From NCBI RefSeq assembly GCF_017695955.1, contig NZ_JAAORO010000002.1:248001-312000 (forward strand): a DNA stretch of 64,000 nucleotides. The letters are read 5' to 3'. The DNA is from Prochlorococcus marinus XMU1419. Lineage in GTDB: Bacteria > Cyanobacteriota > Cyanobacteriia > PCC-6307 > Cyanobiaceae. This document shows positions 1 through 8,166 of the stretch, piece after piece (position 1 is the stretch's first letter; each line of letters opens with the position of its first letter). The translations under genes were made by a program, and so were the position numbers. Under the pieces are notes generated by a model. The model ran no database searches. It worked only from the letters and a program-made list of their open reading frames with translations, and was not told where the DNA came from.

Positions 1-23
1 ACTATAATTAATATCTCAAATAT

Positions 24-1208
24 TTGAAAGATTTAACTAATTTAAAAACATATATTATTGACTCTGATGATCCTCATGAAGTTGATGACGCTATTTCACT
101 AGAAATAAGAGAAGGAAATAAAAAAAATTTATGGATACATATTAGTAATCCATGCAAACTCTTTTTACATGGCTCTAATGTTGATTTAAATGCAAGAAAG
201 AGAAATAGCAGTTTATATTTAATTGATCAATATGTCCCAATGCTACCTAATGATATTCTTGAAAAGGCAAATCTAGCTCAAAATAAAGTTTCAGAAACTA
301 TTAGTGCATCAATAGAATTCAATGACGATGGTTCAATACAAAATTATGAAATATTGGAAGCAATTATAAAACCGAAATACCAATTAACATATGAAGATGC
401 CAATGAAATATTGGAACTAGAACCTAAAGAAGAAAGTGAATTAGTAGAAATTAAAAATTTATTAGAAAAAAGTATTGAATTTAGAAAACAACAAGGTGCA
501 ATTATTTTTGATAATCCTAATAGTAAAATTAAATTGTATAAGGATAAAATTATAATAAATAAATTAGAGAAAACAATATCACAAATTATTGTTGCTGAAT
601 CAATGATATTAATGGGATACGTAACAAGTTTATTTATAAATAAATATAATTTAGCGGCCGCATTTAGAATTCAAAAAATAAATTGCAATCCAAACGAAAT
701 ACTAGGTAGATATAAAGATAGTAAAATAAAGTATTTAATATTAAAACAATATATGGGAAGAAGTTATATTACAACTGTGCCAGATAAGCATGAGTCACTT
801 GGTCTTAAAATGTACGTACAATGTACTTCACCGCTAAGAAGATATTTAGATTTAATAATACAAAGACAGGTATATAACAAAATTAACAACTACGAATTTC
901 TGAGTTTTAATTCAATTTCAGAAATAATAGATTATTCTAAAAATAGACAAGTAGAAAATAATAATATATTAAAAAATGATAAATTAAAACATCTATCATT
1001 ATTTTTTATGAATGAAAATAAACCTTTTTATAAAATTATTTTTGTTAAGTGGATAAATTATAAAAGAAATATTGCACTAGTTTATTTTGAAGAGTATTCA
1101 CTAGAAATATTAATAACACTTTTTGTATCAATAGAGTTGTATAGCAATAAAGTTTATAAAGTCAAATATAGTATTAATGATAATAATCTTTTAGAGTTTA
1201 TTTATTAA
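24..1208 (+). CDS. RNase II-family (RNB) 3'-5' exoribonuclease, short form
   Basis: Likely degrades RNA processively from the 3' end in the cytoplasm. The catalytic metal-binding cluster lies at the very N-terminus (D13, E19, D21, D22, with the 6-2-1 spacing of the family), and the SPLRRYLDL segment near residue 272 carries the catalytic arginines. The 394-residue protein is nearly a bare RNB domain: there is no N-terminal cold-shock domain and no clear S1 domain, whereas classical RNase II has about 640 residues. The start is a TTG at 24; an in-frame TAA at 9-11 rules out an extension. metG follows 69 bases downstream on the same strand. Its relative at 15818-18040 has the opposite architecture. 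I am confident of the family; the substrate is unknown. Confidence 0.85.
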   Translation: MKDLTNLKTYIIDSDDPHEVDDAISLEIREGNKKNLWIHISNPCKLFLHGSNVDLNARKRNSSLYLIDQYVPMLPNDILEKANLAQNKVSETISASIEFNDDGSIQNYEILEAIIKPKYQLTYEDANEILELEPKEESELVEIKNLLEKSIEFRKQQGAIIFDNPNSKIKLYKDKIIINKLEKTISQIIVAESMILMGYVTSLFINKYNLAAAFRIQKINCNPNEILGRYKDSKIKYLILKQYMGRSYITTVPDKHESLGLKMYVQCTSPLRRYLDLIIQRQVYNKINNYEFLSFNSISEIIDYSKNRQVENNNILKNDKLKHLSLFFMNENKPFYKIIFVKWINYKRNIALVYFEEYSLEILITLFVSIELYSNKVYKVKYSINDNNLLEFIY

Positions 1209-1277
1209 TCAAAAATTTATTAAATAACTCAATAATTGTTTGAAAAAAATATCTGTTAGTATTAATAAAAACGTTTT

Positions 1278-2813
1278 ATGAGTTTTGTCATTACAACACC
1301 TTTATATTATGTGAATGATAAGCCTCACTTAGGAAGTGTATATACAACAATAATCTGTGACACAATATCCAGATATAAAAGGCTTAAAGGTGAAGATGTT
1401 ATTTTCATTACAGGTGTTGATGAACATGGATTAAAAATCCAGAGAACAGCTAATCAAAAGGGAATTGAACCAAAAACTCATTGTGATGAGATTTCAGAAA
1501 TCTTTAAATTAAATTGGATAAATTGGGATATATCCTTTGATAAATTTATAAGGACAAGCTCCAGAAATCACGAGTTAGTTGTTAATGAATTCTATGAAAG
1601 AGTGAAAGAATCAGATGATATTTACATGGGAGTTCAAAAAGGTTGGTATTGCGTTGGTTGTGAAGAATTTAAAGATAATCCAGAAAACTCAGCAACATAT
1701 AAATGTCCAATACATCAAAAAAAACTAGAATGGAAAAATGAGGAGAATCTATTTTTTAGGCTTTCTAAATACCAAAAGCAAGTCGAAAAAATAATAAACG
1801 AACCTTCATTCATTGAGCCAATTGAAAGGAGGAATGAAATTATTAATTTTGTTTCTAGAGGTTTAAAAGATTTTTCAATTTCTAGAACAAACGTCTCATG
1901 GGGTATTCCTGTCCCAGGCCACGAAAATCACACCTTTTACGTTTGGTTTGATGCTTTACTTGGGTATGTAAGTGCTATTAGTTCTAAAGAAAAAGATTAT
2001 CTATTAGAAAAATCAATTAATGGAGGTTGGCCAGCTGATGTACATTTAATTGGTAAGGATATACTAAGATTTCATGCTGTTTATTGGCCTGCAATGCTCA
2101 TTTCAGCGGGATTGAAATTACCAAAAAAAGTTTTAGGACATGGTTTTCTAACCAGAGAGGGTCAAAAAATGGGTAAAAGTTTAGGAAATGTACTCGACCC
2201 TAACATATTGCTCTCCAAATACGGAAAAGATCCTGTTAGGTGGTATCTAATTAAAGATATATCACTTGGTAATGATGGGGATTTTCAAAGCAAAAGATTC
2301 GTTGACATTATCAATAACGACTTAGCTAATACAATTGGTAATTTACTAAATAGAACTTCATCTATGTCCAGAAAATGGTTTGATAATAAAGTGCCAAATA
2401 TTGAAAAGATCTCAGATGACAATAAATTAAAAGATTTTTCAAAAATTGCAATAGAAAAATATATGAATAATTTTGATATTTACAAATTAGATCTTGCAGC
2501 TAATGAAGTCCTCAGCCTAGCAATTAATACAAATTTATATCTAAATGATAATCAACCATGGTTGTTAGTTAAAGAAAAACATAATTTGCCATTAGTTAAG
2601 GAAATAATATACAACGTTTTAGAAAGTACAAGGATAATAGGATTATTATTATTACCTTTACTGCCTGAATTATCATCAAAAATAAATGAACAACTTGGTT
2701 CTATATACTTAAATGAAATTTCTTGGGAACAACAATTAAAATGGGGATTATTAATTAGTGATTCAAGCCTCCCTAAACCAACTCCAATAATAAATAAACT
2801 TGAGTATGAATAA
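1278..2813 (+). CDS. metG: Methionyl-tRNA synthetase
   Basis: Charges tRNA-Met with methionine in the cytoplasm. The class I signatures are clear: PHLGS near residue 17 (the HIGH element) and KMGKS near residue 297 (KMSKS). A CxxC with a further Cys-Pro-x-His around residues 126-146 forms the zinc knuckle region. The length of 511 residues is normal for the form without the C-terminal tRNA-binding EMAP domain. The gene overlaps the start of the following lipoprotein gene by 8 bases, suggesting coupled translation. Both an elongator tRNA-Met and the initiator tRNA-Met, its substrates, are encoded in this window. Confidence 0.97.
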   Translation: MSFVITTPLYYVNDKPHLGSVYTTIICDTISRYKRLKGEDVIFITGVDEHGLKIQRTANQKGIEPKTHCDEISEIFKLNWINWDISFDKFIRTSSRNHELVVNEFYERVKESDDIYMGVQKGWYCVGCEEFKDNPENSATYKCPIHQKKLEWKNEENLFFRLSKYQKQVEKIINEPSFIEPIERRNEIINFVSRGLKDFSISRTNVSWGIPVPGHENHTFYVWFDALLGYVSAISSKEKDYLLEKSINGGWPADVHLIGKDILRFHAVYWPAMLISAGLKLPKKVLGHGFLTREGQKMGKSLGNVLDPNILLSKYGKDPVRWYLIKDISLGNDGDFQSKRFVDIINNDLANTIGNLLNRTSSMSRKWFDNKVPNIEKISDDNKLKDFSKIAIEKYMNNFDIYKLDLAANEVLSLAINTNLYLNDNQPWLLVKEKHNLPLVKEIIYNVLESTRIIGLLLLPLLPELSSKINEQLGSIYLNEISWEQQLKWGLLISDSSLPKPTPIINKLEYE

Positions 2814-3432
2814 CATATATAAATTAATATTTTTTTTTCCAATTTTTATTCTTGGATGTTCTCCAAATGTAATTGAAGACAATAAAACATTTTTAAAAAA
2901 AATAGATAGTTTAAATATGAATATTTTCTCTAATAAAGGAAATAAAATATACTCAATTACTAGTCCTAATTCTACTTACGATAAAGTTAAACTAGAATTC
3001 AATTTAAAAAAAACTACTATCAGTATATTTGAAGGTCAAAATATCAAATATATTATTAATTCTGATTCGTCAACATTGTCAGATAATAATAAGATTGTAG
3101 AACTGAATGGAAACGTAGAATTAAGAAGTATTAATGAAGATAATGATTATTTGTACGGAGATTATTTAATTTGGAATATTAATGAATCGAAGTATAAATT
3201 AATTGGTAATGTTAGATTTGAAAATAAAAATATTAAACTGTCTTCGAATAAAGCAATTTTGGGTAAAAATAATATTATTGAATTTTTTAATCCTGTTAAA
3301 TATATTATTAAGGATAATTATGATGAAAAAAGATATGAAATAAACTCAGAAAATGCTTACTATAATATAAATAAAGACTTTGTAACTTTTAAGGCAAAAG
3401 ATAAAAGAGTTCGCTCAAAAATATATTTTTAA
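2806..3432 (+). CDS. LptC-like lipoprotein (LPS export/assembly related)
   Basis: Probably a periplasmic lipoprotein related to LptC, the bridge component of lipopolysaccharide export. The N-terminus is a short hydrophobic signal ending in a lipobox (FILGC, Cys at about residue 18), followed by repeating beta-strand-like sequence rich in Asn and Ile, as expected for an LptC/OstA jelly-roll. I chose the ATG at 2806, two codons after an in-frame TTG at 2800, because it places the signal peptide at the N-terminus. It overlaps the end of metG and ends convergently with the next gene (4-base overlap). The lipobox is seen directly; the LptC assignment is inference from fold-like pattern and gene context. 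Confidence 0.6.
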   Translation: MNNIYKLIFFFPIFILGCSPNVIEDNKTFLKKIDSLNMNIFSNKGNKIYSITSPNSTYDKVKLEFNLKKTTISIFEGQNIKYIINSDSSTLSDNNKIVELNGNVELRSINEDNDYLYGDYLIWNINESKYKLIGNVRFENKNIKLSSNKAILGKNNIIEFFNPVKYIIKDNYDEKRYEINSENAYYNINKDFVTFKAKDKRVRSKIYF

Positions 3433-4055
3433 ATATTATTTTTTGAAAAAATATTATTAATTTTTCTTGACCAATTATTTATCCATTTTTCGTCCGACTT
3501 AGTAAAACATTTTGGACTCCAACCTCCAATCAATATAAAAGATTTCTTATTTATAGGTACAATCAAAATAGATGGGATATTTGGACAAAAGTTAACAAAT
3601 TCATCTCTCCCAGGATAAAACTTCGTGTTCGCTAAGGATATTAATTTCATATCTTTTATTGATCTAAGACAAGTTTCTCCAGGAGTAAACTCATTACTTG
3701 AAGTTATTCCTCTTTTTAATATGTTTTCTCCTTCTTTATGTATTAATATTGATGCTGCGGCAGTAGAAGTAAGTATAGCTTCAGAACCCCATGCAAGTTC
3801 GTTAATAACTTCATCCGACATATTTTTGTCGTAGTAGAAGTTATTTTCTCCTTTAAGATTAGCTTTTATACCAGCTAAAGGTTCAAATTGTTTAAATAAG
3901 AAACCTATCAAGATGATAATCAGTGATGCTATTGCAGCTAGCACTTGTGCCCTTTCGAGTTCAGGTGTAATTATTTCTATTGAAAAGAAATTTGCTAACT
4001 GAAAAAAAAAGAGAATTGTACCGACTAATATCAAAGATTTTCCATTAAATCCCAT
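3429..4055 (-). CDS. CCB2/CCB4-like cofactor assembly protein for cytochrome b6f
   Basis: Resembles the cyanobacterial/plant family 'cofactor assembly of complex C subunit B', which helps attach haem c(i) to cytochrome b6. Two membrane segments near the N-terminus (about residues 8-27 and 38-57) precede a soluble domain of about 150 residues with the features GSEAILTSTAAAS and the C-terminal GGWSPKCFT. The 208-residue length fits. The function is inferred from the family and not proven here. It is transcribed leftward and its 3' end overlaps that of the lipoprotein gene by 4 bases. Confidence 0.65.
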   Translation of the reverse strand: MGFNGKSLILVGTILFFFQLANFFSIEIITPELERAQVLAAIASLIIILIGFLFKQFEPLAGIKANLKGENNFYYDKNMSDEVINELAWGSEAILTSTAAASILIHKEGENILKRGITSSNEFTPGETCLRSIKDMKLISLANTKFYPGRDEFVNFCPNIPSILIVPINKKSFILIGGWSPKCFTKSDEKWINNWSRKINNIFSKNNI

Positions 4056-4164
4056 TTATAAAATATTAACTCTAATTAATCTATGCAAACATTATATTAG
4101 TTAGATACTTTAATCATACTCAAACATATAGTTTTTAATATATAATTGACCAAAACCTTCCAAT

Positions 4165-4476
4165 ATGAAATTAAAAATTAATAGATATCTATTTTCTACA
4201 ATCATTGCAGGTCTAATATTCTTCCTTCTTCCTACAACTTCATATGCAGAAGGAATGACCAATATAAATAAACTATTTGTTGTCACACAACAAAAAACTA
4301 TTATAAATTACGAGAAAAGTCAGCCTTCCTCTATTGACAATCCTGTAGTGGATCCAAATTTTAACACTATGAGATCAAAAGATACTGAGAGTTCAACTGC
4401 TACTTATATTGTTATTGGTTTGTTAATTGCTGCCACAATTATTCCTTTAGCTACATGGTGGTATTTCTCTAAATAA
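4165..4476 (+). CDS. Small exported protein with C-terminal membrane anchor, unknown function
   Basis: I do not recognise this 103-residue protein. It begins with a signal-peptide-like stretch (positive start, hydrophobic core about residues 9-25, then SYAEG), has a polar middle rich in Ser, Thr and Asn, and ends with a membrane segment (about 79-98) followed by YFSK. This predicts a lumenal or periplasmic loop held at both ends. A TATAAT lies at 4141-4146, only 19 bases before the ATG. cobU follows after 10 bases and could be co-transcribed. Confidence 0.7.
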   Translation: MKLKINRYLFSTIIAGLIFFLLPTTSYAEGMTNINKLFVVTQQKTIINYEKSQPSSIDNPVVDPNFNTMRSKDTESSTATYIVIGLLIAATIIPLATWWYFSK

Positions 4477-4486
4477 TAGAGAATTT

Positions 4487-5047
4487 ATGAATGCTGAGGA
4501 TTTAAGTTTTAGTGATTATTCACCTCATGTAATTTTTATTACAGGTGGTACAAAGAGTGGCAAAAGTGAATTAGCAGAGTATCTGGCAAAGGAGGTAAAA
4601 AAATTATCATACGTAGCCTTATCTGAAAAAAATGTGGATGATAGAGATTGGCGAGATAAAATTTATTTACATCAAAAAAGAAGGCCAAAAGATTGGAAAT
4701 TAATAGAAACAACAGATCTTTTAAATACATTGAGGCAAGACGAAGGTCCATTATTGATAGATTCGATTGGAGGATTCGTTATGGAAAGTATTGAAAAGGA
4801 ACAAAATGAATGGTTAACAAAAATGAATTTACTTATTAGTAACTTAATGAAAAGAAAAAGTATAACTTTTATTGTTGGAGAACAAGTAGGTTGGAGTTTG
4901 GTCTCAGAATATAAAATTGGTAATACTTATATTGAAAGAATCGGCGAGCTTCAAAAAAGAATAACCAAAATATCAAAAGATAATTGGCTTGCAATAAACG
5001 GTAGAGCAATCAAAATAGATGAAATAAGTATTGAAATACCTACTTAA
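4487..5047 (+). CDS. cobU: Adenosylcobinamide kinase / adenosylcobinamide-phosphate guanylyltransferase
   Basis: Bifunctional enzyme of late B12 (pseudocobalamin in this lineage) synthesis that phosphorylates adenosylcobinamide and transfers GMP to it. The Walker A motif GGTKSGKSE is at about residues 20-28, and LLIDSIGGFV near residue 89 matches the Walker B-like segment. The 186-residue length is typical. The histidine that usually carries the GMP was not identified with certainty (KIYLHQKRRP near residue 58 is the best candidate). trmL begins 2 bases after the stop, so the two form one transcription unit. Confidence 0.9.
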   Translation: MNAEDLSFSDYSPHVIFITGGTKSGKSELAEYLAKEVKKLSYVALSEKNVDDRDWRDKIYLHQKRRPKDWKLIETTDLLNTLRQDEGPLLIDSIGGFVMESIEKEQNEWLTKMNLLISNLMKRKSITFIVGEQVGWSLVSEYKIGNTYIERIGELQKRITKISKDNWLAINGRAIKIDEISIEIPT

Positions 5048-5049
5048 AA

Positions 5050-5532
5050 TTGGAAGTCGCTCTTTTTGAACCAAGAATTCCGCAGAATACTGGTAATATT
5101 GCCAGATCATGCGCTGCATTTAACGTATCTTTAAATCTTATAGAACCCTTAGGTTTTAAACTAGAAGATAAATATTTAAAAAGAGCAGGGTTAGACTACT
5201 GGCCCCTTGTAACTGTTAATAAGTACCAAAATTTTGATAAATTTTTAACTTCAAAATTATCAAAAAGAATTATTTCTTTCAGTAAAAAAAATGGGATTTA
5301 TTTGAAAGATTTTAAATTTAAGCAGGATGATATTTTGCTCTTTGGGAGAGAAGATTCAGGATTACCAGATTGCATTATTGATAAAAGCGACTTTTTAATA
5401 TCAATATTTATGCCGAATTTACAAACTGGAAACAATGAACAAAAAGGTGTTAGGAGTCTAAACCTTTCTGTCGCATGTGGAATTGCCATATATGAGGCTT
5501 ACAAACAAATAAATTTTCAAAATGGTAATTAA
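5050..5532 (+). CDS. trmL: tRNA (cytidine/uridine-34-2'-O)-methyltransferase (SPOUT family)
   Basis: Methylates the ribose of the wobble base in some leucine tRNAs. The SPOUT family N-terminus (EPRIPQNTGNIARSC), the central LLFGREDSGLP and the C-terminal knot segment RSLNLSVACGIAIYEA are all present and in order. The 160-residue length matches TrmL/YibK. The start is a TTG two bases after the cobU stop; no ATG gives the complete N-terminus. It is followed by tRNA-Met about 30 bases downstream. Confidence 0.93.
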   Translation: MEVALFEPRIPQNTGNIARSCAAFNVSLNLIEPLGFKLEDKYLKRAGLDYWPLVTVNKYQNFDKFLTSKLSKRIISFSKKNGIYLKDFKFKQDDILLFGREDSGLPDCIIDKSDFLISIFMPNLQTGNNEQKGVRSLNLSVACGIAIYEAYKQINFQNGN

Positions 5533-5561
5533 GTACAACCAATGGCTTACAATATTCCCAT

Positions 5562-5635
<74 letters not shown>

Positions 5636-5704
5636 TTTTAAATATTTTTAGATTGAAGAACTTAGAAGAAATTCTTAACTGACATAAACAATTACAGACA
5701 AATA

Positions 5705-5992
5705 ATGTTTAATTCACTTAGTACAGTCTTAGATCCAAAGAAATCTAAAGCAAAATATCCAGAAGCAAGGGTAATAGTTCTTGATGATAGTTTTAATACT
5801 TTTCAACATGTCGCAAATTGTCTTCTTATGATAATCCCAGGCATGAGTGAAAAAAAGGCATGGGATCTAACCATCAAAGTTGACAAGACAGGTTCGGCGG
5901 AAGTTTGGCGAGGTAATTTTGAACAGGCAGAGCTATATCATGAGCAACTATTCAGCGAAGGATTAACAATGGCTCCAATTGAGAAAACTTAA
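5705..5992 (+). CDS. clpS: ATP-dependent Clp protease adaptor ClpS
   Basis: Delivers N-degron substrates to the Clp protease. The core YPEARVIVLDDSFNTFQHV at about residues 18-37, the helix LLMIIPGMSEKKAWDL and the C-terminal AELYHEQLFSEGLTMAP match cyanobacterial ClpS. The length of 95 residues is normal. In the usual motif the second D is an N or D (LNDDFNTF); here it reads LDDSFNTF, so the substrate pocket may differ slightly. It stands alone after tRNA-Met. Confidence 0.93.
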   Translation: MFNSLSTVLDPKKSKAKYPEARVIVLDDSFNTFQHVANCLLMIIPGMSEKKAWDLTIKVDKTGSAEVWRGNFEQAELYHEQLFSEGLTMAPIEKT

Positions 5993-6144
5993 AATAATTA
6001 AGATTAACAGAAATTTTTGGCTTATAAATTCGAATCGTTCAAAGGTAAAGGTTTTCAAAGAAGAATCAAAATAAAGATATATTTTTTAATATATGTTTAT
6101 TGACTCTTTAAGAATTCTGGGTTTTATGAAAAGAAACATCTCTT

Positions 6145-6249
6145 ATGACAAACATAGAAGAACTTAAAGTTGATAAAGCTAGAGATGAATGGAGAAAGTT
6201 AATCGCTCAAGTTAGGAGGAGAACTAAACCAGTTAGGGAAGACTATTAG
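6145..6249 (+). CDS. Basic micro-protein (34 aa), unknown
   Basis: A short ORF beginning MTNIEELKVDKARDEWRKLI and ending RRRTKPVREDY. It is helical, charged and has no membrane segment. Codon use looks like that of neighbouring genes. I do not recognise it as a named family. Bases 6250-6595 downstream hold no gene I can support; an inverted repeat (AATGGCTT/AAGCCATT, 6319-6345) is the only structure there. Confidence 0.5.
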   Translation: MTNIEELKVDKARDEWRKLIAQVRRRTKPVREDY

Positions 6250-6595
6250 TATCCAAAAGTGTATACAGGATTAGTTATATAAATTATTTTATTTAGGACG
6301 TAGTTGGCGGGTAAATTTAATGGCTTCAAAAATAACAAAGCCATTCCTTGAGTCACATTAAATTCTTTATTTTTCAAAAAAAATATAAGCTAATTTTAAT
6401 TTTAAAAAGATTGTCAAATACAAACTAAAAATTCTGAAAAAAAGATATATAAGCATTTATTGATTAAGGATTATCAAGATATCTAATATCTAAAACTTAT
6501 TTAAAAAATTATAGATTCAGGGTTTCTTGTTATGTTATTAAAAAAACATAGTTATAATTTAATTTTACCTACTATCTAATACTTATAAATACCCA

Positions 6596-6745
6596 ATGAA
6601 GTATCTCATCTCAAGCAAAAGATCAAGAGCTTTATTTGGTATTGGAATAGTTGCTTTAAGTATTGGATTAATATCAAAAAAAGTAATTAACTATCCAGCT
6701 GGAGGATGTATGAAAGGTACTCAAGAAATAACCTTGAATATCTAG
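6596..6745 (+). CDS. Micro-protein with one membrane segment (49 aa), unknown
   Basis: Starts with a positive MKYLISSKRSR followed by a hydrophobic stretch (about residues 13-26) and a short polar tail containing PAGGCMKGTQ. A single-pass membrane or signal-anchored micro-protein is likely. The family is not recognised. Its stop lies 24 bases from the 3' end of the leftward thioredoxin-like gene, so the two converge. Confidence 0.5.
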   Translation: MKYLISSKRSRALFGIGIVALSIGLISKKVINYPAGGCMKGTQEITLNI

Positions 6746-6768
6746 CCATTAATCATCTTAAATTTTCC

Positions 6769-7158
6769 TTAATTCTTAAATCCAGTCAACTTTGATAACT
6801 CTTTTAGTGAAAGTACACCTAAAATTAGTTTTCCATCTATTTCCCATGTGGGAAACCCTTTAATTTTTTTATCAATGCATAATTGAGTTTGACTGTTTAT
6901 GCCATCTCTTGCACATTCAACTACATTAAGTTCTCTATAAGCTTGCTTACCAAATAATTCACTTTGATTAAGGCAATTGGGACACCAATATGCTGAATAT
7001 TTAACTACACCATTATCTTTTAGGTATTTTGCCAACTCGATTGATTCCCTAGTGCTTTCTGAGGTGACTATAAGTTCTCTCTGATTATTTAAATGGGAGC
7101 TCTTTACAACACTTGGTAAAGTAAGCAAAACTAATAGTGGGATTAATAGGCGTTTCAT
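6769..7158 (-). CDS. Exported thioredoxin-like protein (VKOR-type partner domain)
   Basis: A secreted 129-residue protein with a thioredoxin fold, likely acting on disulfides outside the cytoplasm or in the thylakoid lumen. The signal peptide spans about residues 1-19. The active-site motif is WCPNC (near residue 58), and the cis-proline loop is KGFPTWEI (near 104). Two further Cys (VVECARDG, TQLCIDKK) resemble the layout of the thioredoxin domain fused to cyanobacterial vitamin K epoxide reductases. Its ATG overlaps the stop of the upstream 50-residue gene (ATGA), so the two are translationally coupled. Function is inferred. Confidence 0.8.
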   Translation of the reverse strand: MKRLLIPLLVLLTLPSVVKSSHLNNQRELIVTSESTRESIELAKYLKDNGVVKYSAYWCPNCLNQSELFGKQAYRELNVVECARDGINSQTQLCIDKKIKGFPTWEIDGKLILGVLSLKELSKLTGFKN

Positions 7159-7307
7159 TTATTTACTACTTTTCCTCCATATTTTCTAACTATCTTATCA
7201 AGCAAGATTCGTATATCTTTATTTTTAAGTTTATCTATTTGCTGAAGATTTTCAAGAAGATCACATATTTGATCCTGTGTATCTTCATTAAATTCACTTA
7301 CTGCCAT
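7155..7307 (-). CDS. Small helical protein (50 aa) coupled to thioredoxin-like gene
   Basis: Starts MAVSEFNEDTQDQICDLLEN and ends RKYGGKVVNK. It is strongly helical and charged, with heptad-like Leu/Ile positions, so it may dimerise or bind a partner. The TGA stop (7155-7157) overlaps the ATG of the thioredoxin-like gene, which supports it being real and co-expressed. The family is unknown to me. Confidence 0.6.
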   Translation of the reverse strand: MAVSEFNEDTQDQICDLLENLQQIDKLKNKDIRILLDKIVRKYGGKVVNK

Positions 7308-7398
7308 TTATATTTAAAGTTTTTATTTTCCAATTTTAAATCAAAAGTAAATTTAAATACTTATTGTATTTATATTTTTTTATTGCTATTTTTTTAAA

Positions 7399-7438
7399 GC
7401 GGGCTAAGGTTCATATCTCCACGAGGATTTAGTCCGCT
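7399..7438. other. Structured hairpin element, candidate RNA structure
   Basis: GCGGGCTAA and TTAGTCCGC form a 9-base-pair outer stem (one G-T type pair) enclosing a loop that holds a smaller TCC/GGA hairpin. On the + strand five T residues follow within a few bases. The region 7308-7559 has no gene I can support. It could be a weak terminator, a small RNA or a leftover of a larger element; I cannot decide. Confidence 0.4.
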
Positions 7439-7559
7439 GAATTTTTAAAGATTCAATTTATTTTGGATCCTTCTTTAAAAAGTTGATTAGAAATATTCAG
7501 AAATATTTATCTGCTTAATTTCTAAATTCCATTGAAAAGAATTCTCATATAAAAATTAA

Positions 7560-7572
7560 TAGTGTGACACTA
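7560..7572. promoter_or_regulatory. Palindrome TAGTGTGACACTA over the regulator's stop codon
   Basis: A 13-base palindrome with one central base. It contains the stop codon of the 7570-7938 gene. Its core AGTGTGACACT is the exact reverse complement of the promoter-side copy at 7952-7962, so it is a likely extra binding site for the same protein. Confidence 0.45.
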
Positions 7573-7938
7573 TTTATCAATAATGTTGTTATTTCGCTTC
7601 ATAACTTTCTTAAAATACTTAAACTCAATAAATTCATGCATCATTTTGATATCGTCAGATAATATTTTTTTATTAACTGCATATTCGTCCACATTAAGTG
7701 GAGATTTTTTATTTTCAGAAATTGTTTCATGATCAAAAGAAAAGTTTATAAAATCATCTTTTTCATTGAGTTTTTTACCATATGATTCTTTTAACACACC
7801 TCGAGACCTCAACGCTTCCTCTACCAATAAACCTGTGACTTTTGACTGACTAATTTCATTAGCTGTGCACAATTTTTCAATAATTTCATGTACTTCTTCA
7901 CTTGGCAAAAAACCAATCCTTTTCCTCGGAGAGGGCAT
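7570..7938 (-). CDS. Small ribbon-helix-helix-type DNA-binding protein (CopG/MetJ-like)
   Basis: The 122-residue protein opens MPSPRKRIGFLPSEEVHEII, a basic beta-strand followed by helices (about residues 12-25 and 32-46) as in ribbon-helix-helix regulators, then a polar acidic tail. I chose the ATG at 7938 over an upstream start at 7959 because it places the strand at the N-terminus. Operator-like palindromes lie just upstream (7952-7984) and one sits exactly over its stop codon, suggesting autoregulation. No toxin gene is evident next to it, although a divergent membrane micro-protein shares its promoter region. The DNA-binding role is inference. Confidence 0.65.
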   Translation of the reverse strand: MPSPRKRIGFLPSEEVHEIIEKLCTANEISQSKVTGLLVEEALRSRGVLKESYGKKLNEKDDFINFSFDHETISENKKSPLNVDEYAVNKKILSDDIKMMHEFIEFKYFKKVMKRNNNIIDK

Positions 7939-7951
7939 AATTAAAAAAATT

Positions 7952-7984
7952 AGTGTCACACTTGCACATTATAAGTGTTGCACT
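7952..7984. promoter_or_regulatory. Tandem operator-like repeats between divergent genes
   Basis: AGTGTCACACT (7952-7962) and AGTGTTGCACT (7974-7984) lie 22 bases apart centre to centre, about two helical turns, between the ribbon-helix-helix-type gene and the divergent micro-protein at 8014. Their shared form is AGTGTnnnACT. They are well placed to control both genes. Confidence 0.5.
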
Positions 7985-8013
7985 ATATTTTATTTAAGTC
8001 AACTAATTTTGCC

Positions 8014-8166
8014 ATGCATATTTTATTATTTCCTGTCGGATTTATTCTTTGGTATCTAGCTTATGAAGCAAAACCTATCATTAATGATGAAGCAACACTT
8101 AATTGGGAAGAAAAAAATACAATTAAAAGAAATAAACTTTTAAATATAATAAACGAAAGCTTTTAA
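8014..8166 (+). CDS. Micro-protein with N-terminal membrane segment (50 aa)
   Basis: Starts MHILLFPVGFILWYLAYEAK, a membrane anchor with a cytoplasmic charged tail rich in Asn, Glu and Lys. I chose the ATG at 8014; an earlier start at 7975 would run into the operator region. It is divergent from the ribbon-helix-helix-type gene, sharing about 75 bases of promoter DNA. It could be the controlled partner of that regulator, but a toxin role is not supported by any motif. Confidence 0.55.
   Translation: MHILLFPVGFILWYLAYEAKPIINDEATLNWEEKNTIKRNKLLNIINESF

Noticed and set aside
2552-2842. 96-codon minus-strand ORF
   Set aside because: Shadow of metG and the lipoprotein gene; no coding-like features.
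6319-6345. Inverted repeat AATGGCTT/AAGCCATT
   Set aside because: Loop of about 11 bases and no T run; not convincing as terminator, and no adjacent gene needs it.
7137-7397. 86-codon ORF on the + strand
   Set aside because: It is antisense to the thioredoxin-like gene start and to the 50-residue gene, which show a better coding pattern and ATGA overlap; its translation is a hydrophobic low-complexity string.
7570-8166. Toxin-antitoxin call for the ribbon-helix-helix-type gene and its divergent neighbour
   Set aside because: Classic pairs are co-directional and overlapping; here they are divergent and the membrane peptide has no toxin motif.
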